Assembly: GCF_963666675.1 (NCBI RefSeq)
Contig: NZ_OY762929.1
Location: 744,001 to 808,000, forward strand
DNA from: an uncultured Desulfobacter sp.
GTDB lineage: Bacteria; Desulfobacterota; Desulfobacteria; Desulfobacterales; Desulfobacteraceae
Reading direction: 5' to 3'
DNA length: 64,000 bases
Of the stretch, positions 34,598 to 44,143 are shown piece by piece. The notes beneath the pieces are model-generated. The model was not told the origin of the DNA. It made no database searches and was given only the letters and a program-made list of their open reading frames with translations. Position 1 is the stretch's first letter. Every line of letters starts with the position of its first letter. Both the position numbers and the translations under genes were made by a program.

Positions 34598-34707
34598 GGG
34601 CTTTATCATAAGAATGGCCATGTTTTGTAGGGGCAACCCCTGTGGTTGCCCCCGTTAGGGCAGGCACAGAGACCTGCCCTACAATGGCCGACGTTAGAAC
34701 CAAGCCC
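34598..34707. repeat. MITE-like palindromic repeat, copy B
   Basis: 110 bp. Left end GGGCTTTATCATAAGAATGG, right end (read inward) GGGCTTGGTTCTAACGTCGG, resembling the ends of the DUF6399 element at 5299-7163. The interior has two strong palindromes (GGGGCAACCCCTGTGGTTGC and GGGCAGGCACAGAGACCTGC). It stops 1 nt from the end of the TPR gene, where it may act as its terminator. Confidence 0.8.
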
Positions 34708-34708
34708 A

Positions 34709-36985
34709 TTAAATTTGTTCAAGGATTTTTCGGGCCTCATCCGCCCCTTTAAAATCTTTGTTCAGCTCAAGTGCTTTTCTCAGATGTTTTTTCGCATTGA
34801 CGTAATCCCATTTCTTATTGTAAGCCAGGCCCAGGTGAAAGTTGAAAATCGGATTTTTAGGTTCTTTTTCAACGCAGTTGGTAAACTCCTGGATGGCGGA
34901 ATCATAGAGCTCTTTTTTGTAGTAGATCCAGCCCAGGGTATCCATGATGGCCGGAATTTCTCCGCTTAGTTCCTTGGCCTTTCTGGCCATGTCCAGGGCC
35001 CTGTTCATCTCTATGTTCTGCTCGGCATAGAAAAAAGCCAGGTTGTTCAGGGCCGGAACATATTCGGGATTCAGCTCAAGCACTTTTTCGTACTGGGCCT
35101 TTGCCAGGTCATTTTCACCTTTTTTTTCGTAAAATACCCCAAGCTGAAAATGGGGCTCGATCTGATCCGGACGCTGGGCCAGCAGGTTTTTATAGGTCTC
35201 AAGCTCCTTTTCACTGTTTTCTTCCCGGTTGTAGATCCTGGCCAGGGAGAGGTAGGGTTGCGTGAATTTAGGATTGGACCGGATGGCCAGTTCAAAGGCC
35301 TGTTTTGCTGCCTCCGGCTTTTCAAGTGCCATGAAAAGATTGCCCTTGAGTCCCTGGATAATGGAGACCACAACGGGCGAGGGGTCCTGCATGGCGTCAA
35401 TGTGGGCATCACACCGGTCCAGGGCCGTCTGATATTTTTTTTCTGAACTGTACAACCGGATCATGTTGATAAACACATCCATAAGGTTGGGGTTGATGGC
35501 CAGGGCTTTGTCATAAATTGCCAATGCCTTTTCAGGCTTTTTGTCCAGGATGAAAAGATTGCCGAGCCTGAACAGGGCCGCCGGATTTTCAGGGTGATCC
35601 TGGACCAAGGCTTCATACACGGCCTGGGCTTGCTGGTTCTTTTGCCGGGCGGCGTAAAGATTGCCCTTGAGCAGGAGGGCTCCATAGTTTTTCGGGCTCA
35701 GTTTTAATGCCTTATCAATTTCAGAGTCGGCCAGAAAATAGTCACCCTGCTTAAAATAAATATCCGCCATCATGATTCTTGCGCGGAGATGATAGGGGTT
35801 TTTTTCCAGGGTTTTGGCGATATAGGTCATGGCCTGATCTGATTTCTTGTCGGCTGTCAGCACCGACCCCATTAAAAAATTGTACCGGGCGGAGTCCGGC
35901 TCCTCTTTTAGCAGGGACAATATAATTTCTTGGGCCTGTTCCGATTTTTTCTGGGCGGCTAAAAGTTTTGCTTTGACGAATTTGGCCTGGGGAAAGTCGG
36001 GACGGGCTGCCAGCACCTCATCAATTAAATTTTGGGATTTTTCATACTCCTGGTGAAGGAAATAAAAGTCTGCATAGGCGGTTTTCAAGCCCGCATGTTC
36101 CGGATCAATGTCCAAAGCCTTTTTGATAAACCCCTCTGCTTTATCCGGCTGCTCACTGGCATTGTAAAACCGGGCAATGAGCATATAGGGCAGCGGATTG
36201 TCCGGAGCCAGTTCAATGGCTTTTAAAAAGGATTGTTCTGCCTGGCTGTTTTCGTTCCGGGCGGCCTGGAAGTTGGCCAGCATGATCCTGGGTTCAACCG
36301 CCTCGGGTTTTCGAGAGATCAGATTGTCCAGGACAGTCCGGGCTTTGTCGTAGGACTTTTGGGCCAAAAAGTACCTGAATACAGCCTGGTTGAGGTTTAA
36401 ATCCTCCGGTGCCGTTTCAAGGGCTTTTTCCAGCATGGCCTGGGCTTTGCCGGAATCCTTTTGGGCCTGGTAGATTCTTGCAAGGACCAGCATGGCTTTG
36501 GTTTCCCGGGAATCCAGTGAAAGAATTTGTTCATAGATCTCCGCCAGGGTATCCAACGGCTCTTTTTTACTGCCCAGAATACCGGCTTTCAGATAGAGCG
36601 CTTGGATATTTTCCGGGTCGGCCGTAAGCACCTGGGTCACTCTTGTTTCTGCTTCAGGCCATTTTTTTGCCAAAACCAGGAACGAGGCGAGTTGAAGTTT
36701 GGTCTCAAGATTATCGGGTTCCAGCTGTTCCAGCCGTAAAAATGCGTTAAAGGCCTCCTGGGCTTTTTTCTCTTCCAAGTAGATGCGGGCCAGAAGATGA
36801 TAGGCTTCTGCGGAGTCCGGCAGCAGTTTGACCGCGTTTTTCAACTGAATTTCGGCCTTGGCATATTCCTGCTGGTCAAAATAATTTTTACCGTCTTGGA
36901 TATAGGTGTCGGCGTTTTGCTGGTCAGAGGCGCAACCGCCAAGGACGAGACTCAGAATTAATAGAAAAGGTAAAAAACGGCTCAT
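34709..36985 (-). CDS. TPR-repeat lipoprotein
   Basis: A 758-aa protein. The start at 36985 has AGGAGG upstream. A lipoprotein signal (MSRFLPFLLILSLVLGGC) puts the mature N-terminus at the Cys. The rest is about 20 tetratricopeptide repeats, for example NADTYIQDGKNYFDQQEYAK and ALNNLAFFYAEQNIEMNRAL. It resembles the large TPR lipoproteins linked to exopolysaccharide or PEP-CTERM export, but no such genes lie nearby, so the partner is unknown. Probably anchored in a membrane facing the periplasm. Confidence 0.88.
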   Translation of the reverse strand: MSRFLPFLLILSLVLGGCASDQQNADTYIQDGKNYFDQQEYAKAEIQLKNAVKLLPDSAEAYHLLARIYLEEKKAQEAFNAFLRLEQLEPDNLETKLQLASFLVLAKKWPEAETRVTQVLTADPENIQALYLKAGILGSKKEPLDTLAEIYEQILSLDSRETKAMLVLARIYQAQKDSGKAQAMLEKALETAPEDLNLNQAVFRYFLAQKSYDKARTVLDNLISRKPEAVEPRIMLANFQAARNENSQAEQSFLKAIELAPDNPLPYMLIARFYNASEQPDKAEGFIKKALDIDPEHAGLKTAYADFYFLHQEYEKSQNLIDEVLAARPDFPQAKFVKAKLLAAQKKSEQAQEIILSLLKEEPDSARYNFLMGSVLTADKKSDQAMTYIAKTLEKNPYHLRARIMMADIYFKQGDYFLADSEIDKALKLSPKNYGALLLKGNLYAARQKNQQAQAVYEALVQDHPENPAALFRLGNLFILDKKPEKALAIYDKALAINPNLMDVFINMIRLYSSEKKYQTALDRCDAHIDAMQDPSPVVVSIIQGLKGNLFMALEKPEAAKQAFELAIRSNPKFTQPYLSLARIYNREENSEKELETYKNLLAQRPDQIEPHFQLGVFYEKKGENDLAKAQYEKVLELNPEYVPALNNLAFFYAEQNIEMNRALDMARKAKELSGEIPAIMDTLGWIYYKKELYDSAIQEFTNCVEKEPKNPIFNFHLGLAYNKKWDYVNAKKHLRKALELNKDFKGADEARKILEQI

Positions 36986-37131
36986 GTTTTCCTCCTGAAC
37001 GGTTGATGGCGCCATTATGCATAACAATAGACCCGGATGCATTGATGCCGGTAACGATTATATTAACAGCAAAACAAAGAATTGATGGCTGCCTGCCTGT
37101 GGTTTGAAATATCTTAGTGTACCTTCATGGG

Positions 37132-39645
37132 TCAGTGCAATCTCTTTTTTAAATACCTTTCGACCTGCTGGGCGGTTTCAAAATTTAAAACCGTTTGGGC
37201 CATCTTTTCTGCCTGGTACACGGTGCCGTGGCGGATGGCGGATTTTACGCCGGGGATATTGGGGGCACTCATGCTCAGTTCATCTATACCCAAACCGATG
37301 AGCACAGGTGCTGCCAGGGGATTGCCGGCCAGTTCGCCGCATAGCCCCACCCATATTCCGGCCTTGCGGGCAGCCTTGACGGTTTGGGACACCATTCTGA
37401 GCACCGCCGGATGCAGGGCATTGACCAGGTGATTGACCTGCCGGTTTCCACGGTCGGCACCCATCAGATACTGGGTTAGATCATTGGAACCGATGCTGAA
37501 AAAATCCGCCCTGGCGGCCAGCTGGTCTGCAACGGCCACGGCAGAGGGCACTTCAATCATCAGCCCCACCTCAATATGTTCATCAAAAGGTGTTCCGGCT
37601 GTTTTCAGATCCTGGACGACCTCATCCAGAATCGCCTTGGCTGCATCAAATTCCTCCGGGGTACTGATCATGGGAAACATCATTTTGATATTGTGGCCGT
37701 TACCGGCTTTGAGGATGGCCCGCAACTGGGTTTTAAATATTTGGGGATTGGCCAGGCAGAAACGAATGCCCCTCAGGCCCAGAAACGGATTGGTTTCGTT
37801 TGCCATATCCAGATAGGGAACGGCCTTGTCCGCCCCCACGTCTAACGTTCGAATCACCAGGGGCCGGGCCTGCATGGCATCGGCTACCCGGCAATAGGCT
37901 TGACATTGTTCGGCTTCGGAAGGGGGGTGCGATCGTCCTAAAAACAGGTATTCCGTTCTGAACAGTCCCACCCCTTCGGCCCCGTAATCCAGGGCTTGTT
38001 CGGTATCATGGGGCCCGCCGATATTGGCAACGACTTTAATGGTTCTGGGATTTGGGCCCATGGTGGATGCCGGTGTCCGGGCAAGGACCTTGGCCTGGTG
38101 CTGCTGGTTGCGCCATTTGTTGCGCAAGGTCTTGAATTCTGCCAGTTGGGGTTGCGTGGGGTGGGGCCAGACCCGTCCCCGGGTGCCGTCCACGGCGATG
38201 ATTTGATCTTCAGGCCATGTGAGTATATCTTCGCCTAGTCCCACAATGGCAGGGATACCCAGGGCCTTGGCTACAATGGCGCTGTGGGAGGTGGCGCCGC
38301 CAAGGGTTGTACAGATGGCCAGTACGTTATCCGGATTCAATTGAACCGTATCCGAGGGGGTTAACTCTTGTGCCACCAGGATGACAGGGTGCTCAAACGT
38401 TAACGGTGCCGAATTATGGTCAATAAGGTGTCGCAACACGCGTCGGCCCACATCAATGACATCGGCTGCCCGTTCATGAAGATAGAGATCCTCAAGTTCA
38501 CGGTACTTTGCGGTCATGGCATCTATGGCTTCCCGCCAGGCCGATGCTGGGTTGCATCTCCGGGTCAATATCTTCTCTTGGGTTGCATCCCGCAGGGCCG
38601 GATCATCCAGGAACATTTTCTGGGCATCAAAAATGGCCGCTTCCTTGGTGCCTATTTTCTGGGCAGCCTGGTTTTTCAACTGCTCAAGTTCCCGTTTCGC
38701 CCGGGAGAGGGCAGTCTGAAATTTTTCGATTTCCCCCTGGGGATCCTGAACCTGCCGGGTCTCAACCTCGGGCATCCGGGTACGGTAATGAACCACAGGT
38801 CCAACGGCGATACCGGGAGAGGCCGGAATGCCTGGGACCGCCCCTGGGATATCTTCCGGGGTATCGTTTGCCAACGCCGTTGCTTCGGGCGTTACCGGTG
38901 ACGTTTTTGGGTCTTTTTCTCCGAATTTGTTTTCAGTCAGGGCGCTTAAGGCTGATAGGGCTTGACGTGCCTGGGGACCCGATGCCCTGACGACAATTTG
39001 ATCGCCCATACCTGCACCCAGGGTGGTCAGCTGGTTAATGCTGTTGGCATGGGCGGTTTTCGTTCCTTTTGTCACTGAAATATCTGCCCGGTAGAGGCTT
39101 GCGGTATTGACAAAGTCGGCAGCCGGGCGGGCGTGTAAGCCTTTGGGGTTAAGAATGGTCAAGGTCTGTTTTATATCTTCGGAATCCGTTTCGGCCGGGA
39201 CTTGGCTGGGGGGAACCGTTGACCCAATAATGGTTGACGGCAACAATTGTTCTTGCTTTGCGGTAAGGGCGTTCAGGGCCTCGTTCATCACGTCGGCAAG
39301 GCTTGCGCCAAGTGATGCCTGGACAGCTGCGGCAACGGCACCTTCCACAAAGGGTGCGGCACATAGTTTGACGTTTTGGGCCTGTCCCGGCCCAAGAAGT
39401 TCCAGGGCCATCTCCGCACTGAGCAGGGCACTGCCCAGGTCCATGAGAACGAGTACGCCGTCGTCGCGGTAAACCGATTCAATGGCGCTCTTTACTTTGA
39501 CCGGATCCGTGCCGAATGGATTTTCAGGGTCGTCAATGCCGCCGGCGACAGCAATCATGCCCCGGCCCCGGGTCATTTGCGTCGCGATCTCTTGTACGCC
39601 TTCAGCGAGCTTGGCACTGTGGGATACGAAAACTAAGCCAATCAT
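37132..39645 (-). CDS. dhaM: DhaM phosphotransfer protein: EIIA-HPr-EI fusion
   Basis: A 837-aa three-domain protein. The start at 39645 has GGAGAGAG upstream. Residues 1-130 are the EIIA(Man)-like DhaM domain with the active His in LVFVSHSAKLAEG. Residues about 160-250 are HPr (LNPKGLHARPAADFVNT). From about 270 on is enzyme I: swivel His in GGATSHSAIVAKALGIPAIVG and a PEP-binding barrel ending with IGSNDLTQYLMGADR. It passes phosphate from PEP to DhaL-bound ADP. Third gene of a dhaK-dhaL-dhaM operon, so glycerone phosphorylation here is PEP-driven. Confidence 0.93.
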   Translation of the reverse strand: MIGLVFVSHSAKLAEGVQEIATQMTRGRGMIAVAGGIDDPENPFGTDPVKVKSAIESVYRDDGVLVLMDLGSALLSAEMALELLGPGQAQNVKLCAAPFVEGAVAAAVQASLGASLADVMNEALNALTAKQEQLLPSTIIGSTVPPSQVPAETDSEDIKQTLTILNPKGLHARPAADFVNTASLYRADISVTKGTKTAHANSINQLTTLGAGMGDQIVVRASGPQARQALSALSALTENKFGEKDPKTSPVTPEATALANDTPEDIPGAVPGIPASPGIAVGPVVHYRTRMPEVETRQVQDPQGEIEKFQTALSRAKRELEQLKNQAAQKIGTKEAAIFDAQKMFLDDPALRDATQEKILTRRCNPASAWREAIDAMTAKYRELEDLYLHERAADVIDVGRRVLRHLIDHNSAPLTFEHPVILVAQELTPSDTVQLNPDNVLAICTTLGGATSHSAIVAKALGIPAIVGLGEDILTWPEDQIIAVDGTRGRVWPHPTQPQLAEFKTLRNKWRNQQHQAKVLARTPASTMGPNPRTIKVVANIGGPHDTEQALDYGAEGVGLFRTEYLFLGRSHPPSEAEQCQAYCRVADAMQARPLVIRTLDVGADKAVPYLDMANETNPFLGLRGIRFCLANPQIFKTQLRAILKAGNGHNIKMMFPMISTPEEFDAAKAILDEVVQDLKTAGTPFDEHIEVGLMIEVPSAVAVADQLAARADFFSIGSNDLTQYLMGADRGNRQVNHLVNALHPAVLRMVSQTVKAARKAGIWVGLCGELAGNPLAAPVLIGLGIDELSMSAPNIPGVKSAIRHGTVYQAEKMAQTVLNFETAQQVERYLKKRLH

Positions 39646-39680
39646 GGTCTCTCTCCTTTGCCTGATAAGATTCAAAGAGG

Positions 39681-40313
39681 CTATGCGGTTAAAACGTCAA
39701 GCAGGGCTTCAAATATCAGGCAGGAGGAGGTCGCCCCCGGGTCCTGGTGCCCGATACTGCGTTCACCAAGGTAGCTTGCCCGTCCTTTTCTAGCTTGTAA
39801 GGCAATGGTCCCTTTCATGCCCCGGTCAATGGCGGCGGCCCCGGCCTTTACGATCGTCAGCGTATCGCGGTCCTTGGCCAGGGCAGTGTGCATGGCATCC
39901 AAAGCCGGTGCCCAGGCATCAAACATGGTTTTATCGCCCAGGCTGGGTCGTCCGCGCTGGACAATGCCGTCCACCCCGGCCTTGAACATGGCGCATAGAT
40001 CAATGGTGTCCAGGGTCTCTTTGCCGTCCCCGGCTGTGGCGGCCCGCATGAAAAAGGTGCCGTAAAGCAGGCCGCTGGCCCCGCCCACACTGGAAATCAG
40101 GGTCATGCCCGTTGTTTTTAAAATCGTGCCGATATCATTATCCCTGATCCTAGGTAGTTTCTCGGTCACTTTGCTGAACCCACGGACCATGTTAACCCCA
40201 TGATCTGCATCACCGATTGCCGCGTCGAGTTGTGTCAGGTAGCCTTTGCTCGTCTGGAGGACTTCGGCGGATTTTTCCAGCCATTTTATAATTTGATCTT
40301 TACTCACACCCAT
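39681..40313 (-). CDS. dhaL: Dihydroxyacetone kinase subunit DhaL
   Basis: A 210-aa protein, the normal family length, from the ATG at 40313 (AGAGGG upstream). It carries the ADP/Mg-binding loop DAAIGDADHGVNMVRGF with its Asp cluster, SSVGGASGLLYGTFF and RPSLGDKTMFDAW. In the PEP-dependent enzyme DhaL keeps a bound ADP as phosphate carrier between DhaM and DhaK. It starts 20 nt after dhaK and ends 35 nt before dhaM. Confidence 0.95.
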   Translation of the reverse strand: MGVSKDQIIKWLEKSAEVLQTSKGYLTQLDAAIGDADHGVNMVRGFSKVTEKLPRIRDNDIGTILKTTGMTLISSVGGASGLLYGTFFMRAATAGDGKETLDTIDLCAMFKAGVDGIVQRGRPSLGDKTMFDAWAPALDAMHTALAKDRDTLTIVKAGAAAIDRGMKGTIALQARKGRASYLGERSIGHQDPGATSSCLIFEALLDVLTA

Positions 40314-40333
40314 TCTTGTCCCTCTTAATATTT

Positions 40334-41401
40334 TTATACACCCCGGCGCAGGCACGGGGTCTTCACCGGTGCATCCCAGAATTTTAGGATTTCCGGGTCT
40401 GTTTTGAGCAGGGTGATGGCGCAGCCCTGCATGTCAAGGGCGGTGATGTAAGGTCCAATCAGATTGCGCACAATTTTAATCCCTTGGGATCTGCATATGT
40501 CAACCAGTTTGTCGTATACGAGGTATAATTCGGATATCGGGGTGCCGCCCATGCTGTTTACAAAGGCGATGACCTCATCGCCTGATTTAAGCGGTTCGGA
40601 GGTAATGGACTTTTCCTCCCATTCTCCTTTTGGGGCGTGCCATTCGCGTATCGTACGGGTATAGGCTTTGTCTTGGATAATCTGCATTGCCATATGTTCG
40701 GTCAGTTCATTTACGGTTTGCATTTTTATGCGGTTTGTCCCCGGTTCCCCATGAATGCCGATGCCCATTTCCACTTCATCGTCAGCCAGTTCAAAGGTGG
40801 GCTTGCCTGCGGCAGGCACCGTGCACGAGGTTAGTGCGACGCCCATGGAGCGGCCGTTTTGACTGACCCTGCGGGCCAGATCAGCACACTGGGTCAGGGA
40901 ATAGCCGGTTTCGGCCGCAGCGCCCACAATCTTTTCAACCAGTACCGTAGTCCCCACACCCCGGCGGCCGGCGGTGAATAAACTGTCCTTTACGGCGACA
41001 TCGTCGTCAATCAGAACATTTTGCACTTTGATCCCATCCCCATGAACCATCTCAATGGCGGTTTCAAAATTCATGACGTCACCGGTATAGTTTTTTACGA
41101 TAAACAGGACCCCCTCTTCCGTGGCTACGGCTTTGGCGCATGCATAGATTTGATCCGGGGTGGGGGAGGTAAAAATCTGCCCCGGGCAGGCACCGTCAAG
41201 CATGCCCAGGCCCACAAAACCTGTGTGCATGGGTTCGTGGCCGGAGCCGCCGCCCGAAACCAGGGCCACTTTTTTATTCGGCGCATCGGTTCGGTATACA
41301 TAGTTCGGATTCAGGTTGACCGTAATGTCCGGATATGCCTTGGCCATACCGGCCAACTGGTCCTTGATCACGTCGTCCACGGCGTTAATTAGCTTTTTCA
41401 T
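40334..41401 (-). CDS. dhaK: Dihydroxyacetone kinase subunit DhaK
   Basis: A 355-aa substrate-binding subunit. The motifs are KKVALVSGGGSGHEPMHTGFVG near residue 45, FIVKNYTGDVMNFE, and EVEMGIGIHGEPG with the His that binds dihydroxyacetone covalently. First gene of the operon. The product glycerone phosphate enters glycolysis. No activator gene of the DhaR or DhaS type lies beside it. Confidence 0.95.
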   Translation of the reverse strand: MKKLINAVDDVIKDQLAGMAKAYPDITVNLNPNYVYRTDAPNKKVALVSGGGSGHEPMHTGFVGLGMLDGACPGQIFTSPTPDQIYACAKAVATEEGVLFIVKNYTGDVMNFETAIEMVHGDGIKVQNVLIDDDVAVKDSLFTAGRRGVGTTVLVEKIVGAAAETGYSLTQCADLARRVSQNGRSMGVALTSCTVPAAGKPTFELADDEVEMGIGIHGEPGTNRIKMQTVNELTEHMAMQIIQDKAYTRTIREWHAPKGEWEEKSITSEPLKSGDEVIAFVNSMGGTPISELYLVYDKLVDICRSQGIKIVRNLIGPYITALDMQGCAITLLKTDPEILKFWDAPVKTPCLRRGV

Positions 41402-41647
41402 TGTCTCTTCCTTGAAGCGTTCTGTGAATGTTGCAAGTACGAAAAACGTGCTGACTACGGTGTCGTTAAACAGGAAAGATTGTGTTTATAATGACATTGC
41501 TCTGTTATGAATAAATGAGCTTGAAAATAAAGAATTATAACTGATATTTTCTTGCATTGCCATACAATCCTTGGGAAGTTATCAGCAAAACATTGTGTCC
41601 GTATTTTCGAAGGTTGGCGGCGCGACGGGTTTTGGGAATGGAAGAGC

Positions 41648-41674
41648 AGCGGCGGTGCGGATTGCGCCGCCGCT
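41648..41674. terminator. GC-rich hairpin after the LarA-like gene
   Basis: AGCGGCGG at 41648-41655 pairs with CCGCCGCT at 41667-41674, 25 nt beyond the larA-like stop on the minus strand. No clear U-run follows. The rest of 41402-41698 shows no gene and should hold the dha promoter. Confidence 0.5.
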
Positions 41675-41698
41675 GTTGGAAAATCAAATCTTGATCAT

Positions 41699-42946
41699 TT
41701 AGCCTTTCAAGATATTGGGAACGGAAAGAGATCCCAACGGCAGTACGGTGACTTTGGCATCTTTGCCTTTCAGCTCAAACGCTGCTTCCAATGCTGCTTC
41801 TACACTGTCAAACGGTTTGATGTGAACCGCTTTGATTTCGTCTTCGGGCAGTTCGGTTACGCCCCAGGTCTGGGCCCAGGTATTGATTTCAGCCATTTTA
41901 CCGGCTTTATGATAACCCAGCTTGTATTCAATTTTGATTTTATCAAGAACTTCCTGGGGGGTCGCACAAGAGGCCATCAGGTCAAAGAATGTTTTTCCGC
42001 CGATGCCCATTCTGCACTGTGATACAAAGATTAAGATGCCGTCTTCTTTAAGGGCAAGCTTGCCGTTGTCGATGGCTTTCTGGGACTGGTAAAGGTCGAT
42101 GTCCATTGGATAGGGTGCCACGGAGATGACGATGTCGGTCTTTTCTTCGATATCAACGCAGAACACCTTTTTGGCACTGTCGATGGCGTCATAAAATGCG
42201 CCCACAAGATCGCCGCATGTGGTCTCGTATACATTATGATCTTTATCCAGAATGGTCATAATGGAGAACACTTTGATCTCTTTTAATACATTCATGGCAT
42301 CCATCATGTCTTCATGGACAGGGTTGCCGTCTAATGCAAGGGCTTTGGCGCTCTTATTCAAGGCAAGTTTGTGGTTTTGTGTGATGGTTTCATAGGATGC
42401 TACGCCAGGTAAGAAGCCTTTTCTGCCGCCGGTGTACCCTGCAAAATAATGGGGCTCAACAGAACCGATAACGATGGTTTTTTTAGCTTCGGCGACAATC
42501 TTATTCAGGTACATTTCAGTCCCGTTTGAAGATTTGCCTAAATAGACCATCTCATCGTTTTTGGCATCATGGGACCATATTCTGTCTTTTGCTTTCAGGT
42601 CCTCATAGATCTCTCTTCCAAAGATGTATTCGAACTCTTCATCATTGGGGGCTCTGTGGGCACCGGTGGCGATGATGAAATAGATATCTTTATCTTTTAT
42701 ATCATCATAGATTACCTTAAGTACTTTTGCCGTAGGCGTAGGCCGGGTTCCGTCGTTGACGATGAAGACGACTCTTTCGTCACCTTCCATAAAGTCTGCA
42801 AAGTTTGCGTTTTCCAGATTTTTTTTAAATTCAGCCTCGAACTCTCTTTTTTCTACATCGTTGGGAAAATATACGCCCTGCAGGTTACTGTCATTAATTT
42901 CAACTTCAATTTTTTCCTTACCATACGGTATCTGTACTTTTGCCAT
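41699..42946 (-). CDS. LarA-like nickel-dependent 2-hydroxyacid racemase
   Basis: A 415-aa member of the LarA (DUF2088) family, normal length. It has the N-terminal segment VFIVNDGTRPTPTAKVL, ATGAHRAP, and the cofactor region GSVEPHYFAGYTGGRKGFLPG, where the Lys that anchors the nickel-pincer cofactor and nearby His lie. LarA racemises lactate, but family members act on other 2-hydroxyacids. Its position after a GlcD-type oxidase and an iron-sulfur protein suggests conversion of one lactate isomer to the one oxidised. No larB, larC or larE genes are in the window. Confidence 0.85.
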   Translation of the reverse strand: MAKVQIPYGKEKIEVEINDSNLQGVYFPNDVEKREFEAEFKKNLENANFADFMEGDERVVFIVNDGTRPTPTAKVLKVIYDDIKDKDIYFIIATGAHRAPNDEEFEYIFGREIYEDLKAKDRIWSHDAKNDEMVYLGKSSNGTEMYLNKIVAEAKKTIVIGSVEPHYFAGYTGGRKGFLPGVASYETITQNHKLALNKSAKALALDGNPVHEDMMDAMNVLKEIKVFSIMTILDKDHNVYETTCGDLVGAFYDAIDSAKKVFCVDIEEKTDIVISVAPYPMDIDLYQSQKAIDNGKLALKEDGILIFVSQCRMGIGGKTFFDLMASCATPQEVLDKIKIEYKLGYHKAGKMAEINTWAQTWGVTELPEDEIKAVHIKPFDSVEAALEAAFELKGKDAKVTVLPLGSLSVPNILKG

Positions 42947-43034
42947 TATTTTCTCCTTCCTGGAGTTATTTTAATAATTTTGTCTCAGGTTCCCAGTTTC
43001 CGTTTATTGCAAATGGGCTTTTCGTATAAGTTTA

Positions 43035-43101
43035 CGGCGGATAAAAATTAAAATCTTCGGCATATATTAAATATTCCGGGGATTAAGATTCTTATCCGCC
43101 G
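43035..43101. terminator. Inverted repeat between the iron-sulfur and LarA-like genes
   Basis: CGGCGGATAA at 43035-43044 pairs with TTATCCGCCG at 43092-43101. It lies in the 220-nt gap between two minus-strand genes and could partly end the upstream transcript or regulate larA expression. Confidence 0.4.
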
Positions 43102-43166
43102 CAGATTCCAAAAGGAGCCTTACACTCATATTTGGACGAAAAGACCATCTATGTATGGGCTTAAAT

Positions 43167-44120
43167 TTAGCGTATGGGGCCCATCTGATTTATCTTTTCC
43201 ATAAAGGTATCAATTTCAGCCTGGTACAATTGCTTGTCGCCTCTCGGGATCTGAACCAGGTGAATTCGCTCGGGGTTAATGTCAAGGGTTTCAAGGGTTT
43301 CCTTCATTTTGGTCACCCGCTGCAGGGCTGCGACGTTACCGTCATGGGTACATTCCCCATCCGGACAAACCGCAACAAGAACGCCCCATGCCTGGTTAAG
43401 GAACGGTGTCAACAAGAGATTTTTATCAAGACGGCCGCCGCACAGGTTCACCAGGATTTCATACTCTTTGTCATGGGTTTCAGATTCCGGCATTTTGGAG
43501 TTCTGAATGTCAGGATGGTATGACCAGTTACAGGCGAAACAAATAACCTTGGCGGATTCAGTGGAGTTGAGGAACTCGGCGGCTTTTTGGTCCATATTTT
43601 CGGTGTCGGTGCCGAACGGTAATGGAATGCTTACTGCTTCAATGGGGCAGATTTCAACACAGATACCGCAGGACTTGCATTTTACCGGATCCACGACAAT
43701 GCCTTCAAGGTCAATATATTCCCGGGCATCATGGGGGCAGGCCCTGACGCACTGTAGGCATCTGGCGCATGAGCGGTCAGTGGTTGATATGGTGCCGATA
43801 TTTTTTTTGTACCCCAGTTCCACCAGGTCTCTTCGCATATCCAGCATGATATCCGTTATTAGAACCCCGGAAGAACAGGCCGCTTCACAGCGTTTGCAAA
43901 AGAAACAACTGAACGATTTTTCCGCGATTTCCCGTGTCAGTTCAAGTGAACCGGTCAAAAGTCCGTGGGCTAAAATATTTTTACCCCTGGGTGCGTCGGA
44001 TTCCCAGCGCGTGAATTTAAACATGGGGCAGTGCTCGTAACAGTATCCACACCGAATGCACTTGGCCAGCATGCCTTCCCATTTTTCTAAATTTTTAAAT
44101 TTTGTTTCTGTTGTCTGCAT
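43167..44120 (-). CDS. Iron-sulfur protein with GlcF/HdrC-type and MvhD-like parts
   Basis: A 317-aa protein with four 4Fe-4S-type cysteine clusters in order: CIRCGYCYEHCPMF, CFFCKRCEAACSS, CARCLQCVRACPHD and CKSCGICVEICPIE. The C-terminal third resembles MvhD/FlpD (VICFACNWSYHPD, then LCGGRLD and AVCPDGECTHDGN), a domain that passes electrons to heterodisulfide reductase-like complexes. It starts 23 nt after the FAD oxidase gene, so it probably accepts that enzyme's electrons. This would send lactate electrons to a cytoplasmic carrier rather than directly to quinone. The electron target is inferred. Confidence 0.82.
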   Translation of the reverse strand: MQTTETKFKNLEKWEGMLAKCIRCGYCYEHCPMFKFTRWESDAPRGKNILAHGLLTGSLELTREIAEKSFSCFFCKRCEAACSSGVLITDIMLDMRRDLVELGYKKNIGTISTTDRSCARCLQCVRACPHDAREYIDLEGIVVDPVKCKSCGICVEICPIEAVSIPLPFGTDTENMDQKAAEFLNSTESAKVICFACNWSYHPDIQNSKMPESETHDKEYEILVNLCGGRLDKNLLLTPFLNQAWGVLVAVCPDGECTHDGNVAALQRVTKMKETLETLDINPERIHLVQIPRGDKQLYQAEIDTFMEKINQMGPIR

Positions 44121-44143
44121 AAGAATATCCCTGTTATCCTTTA

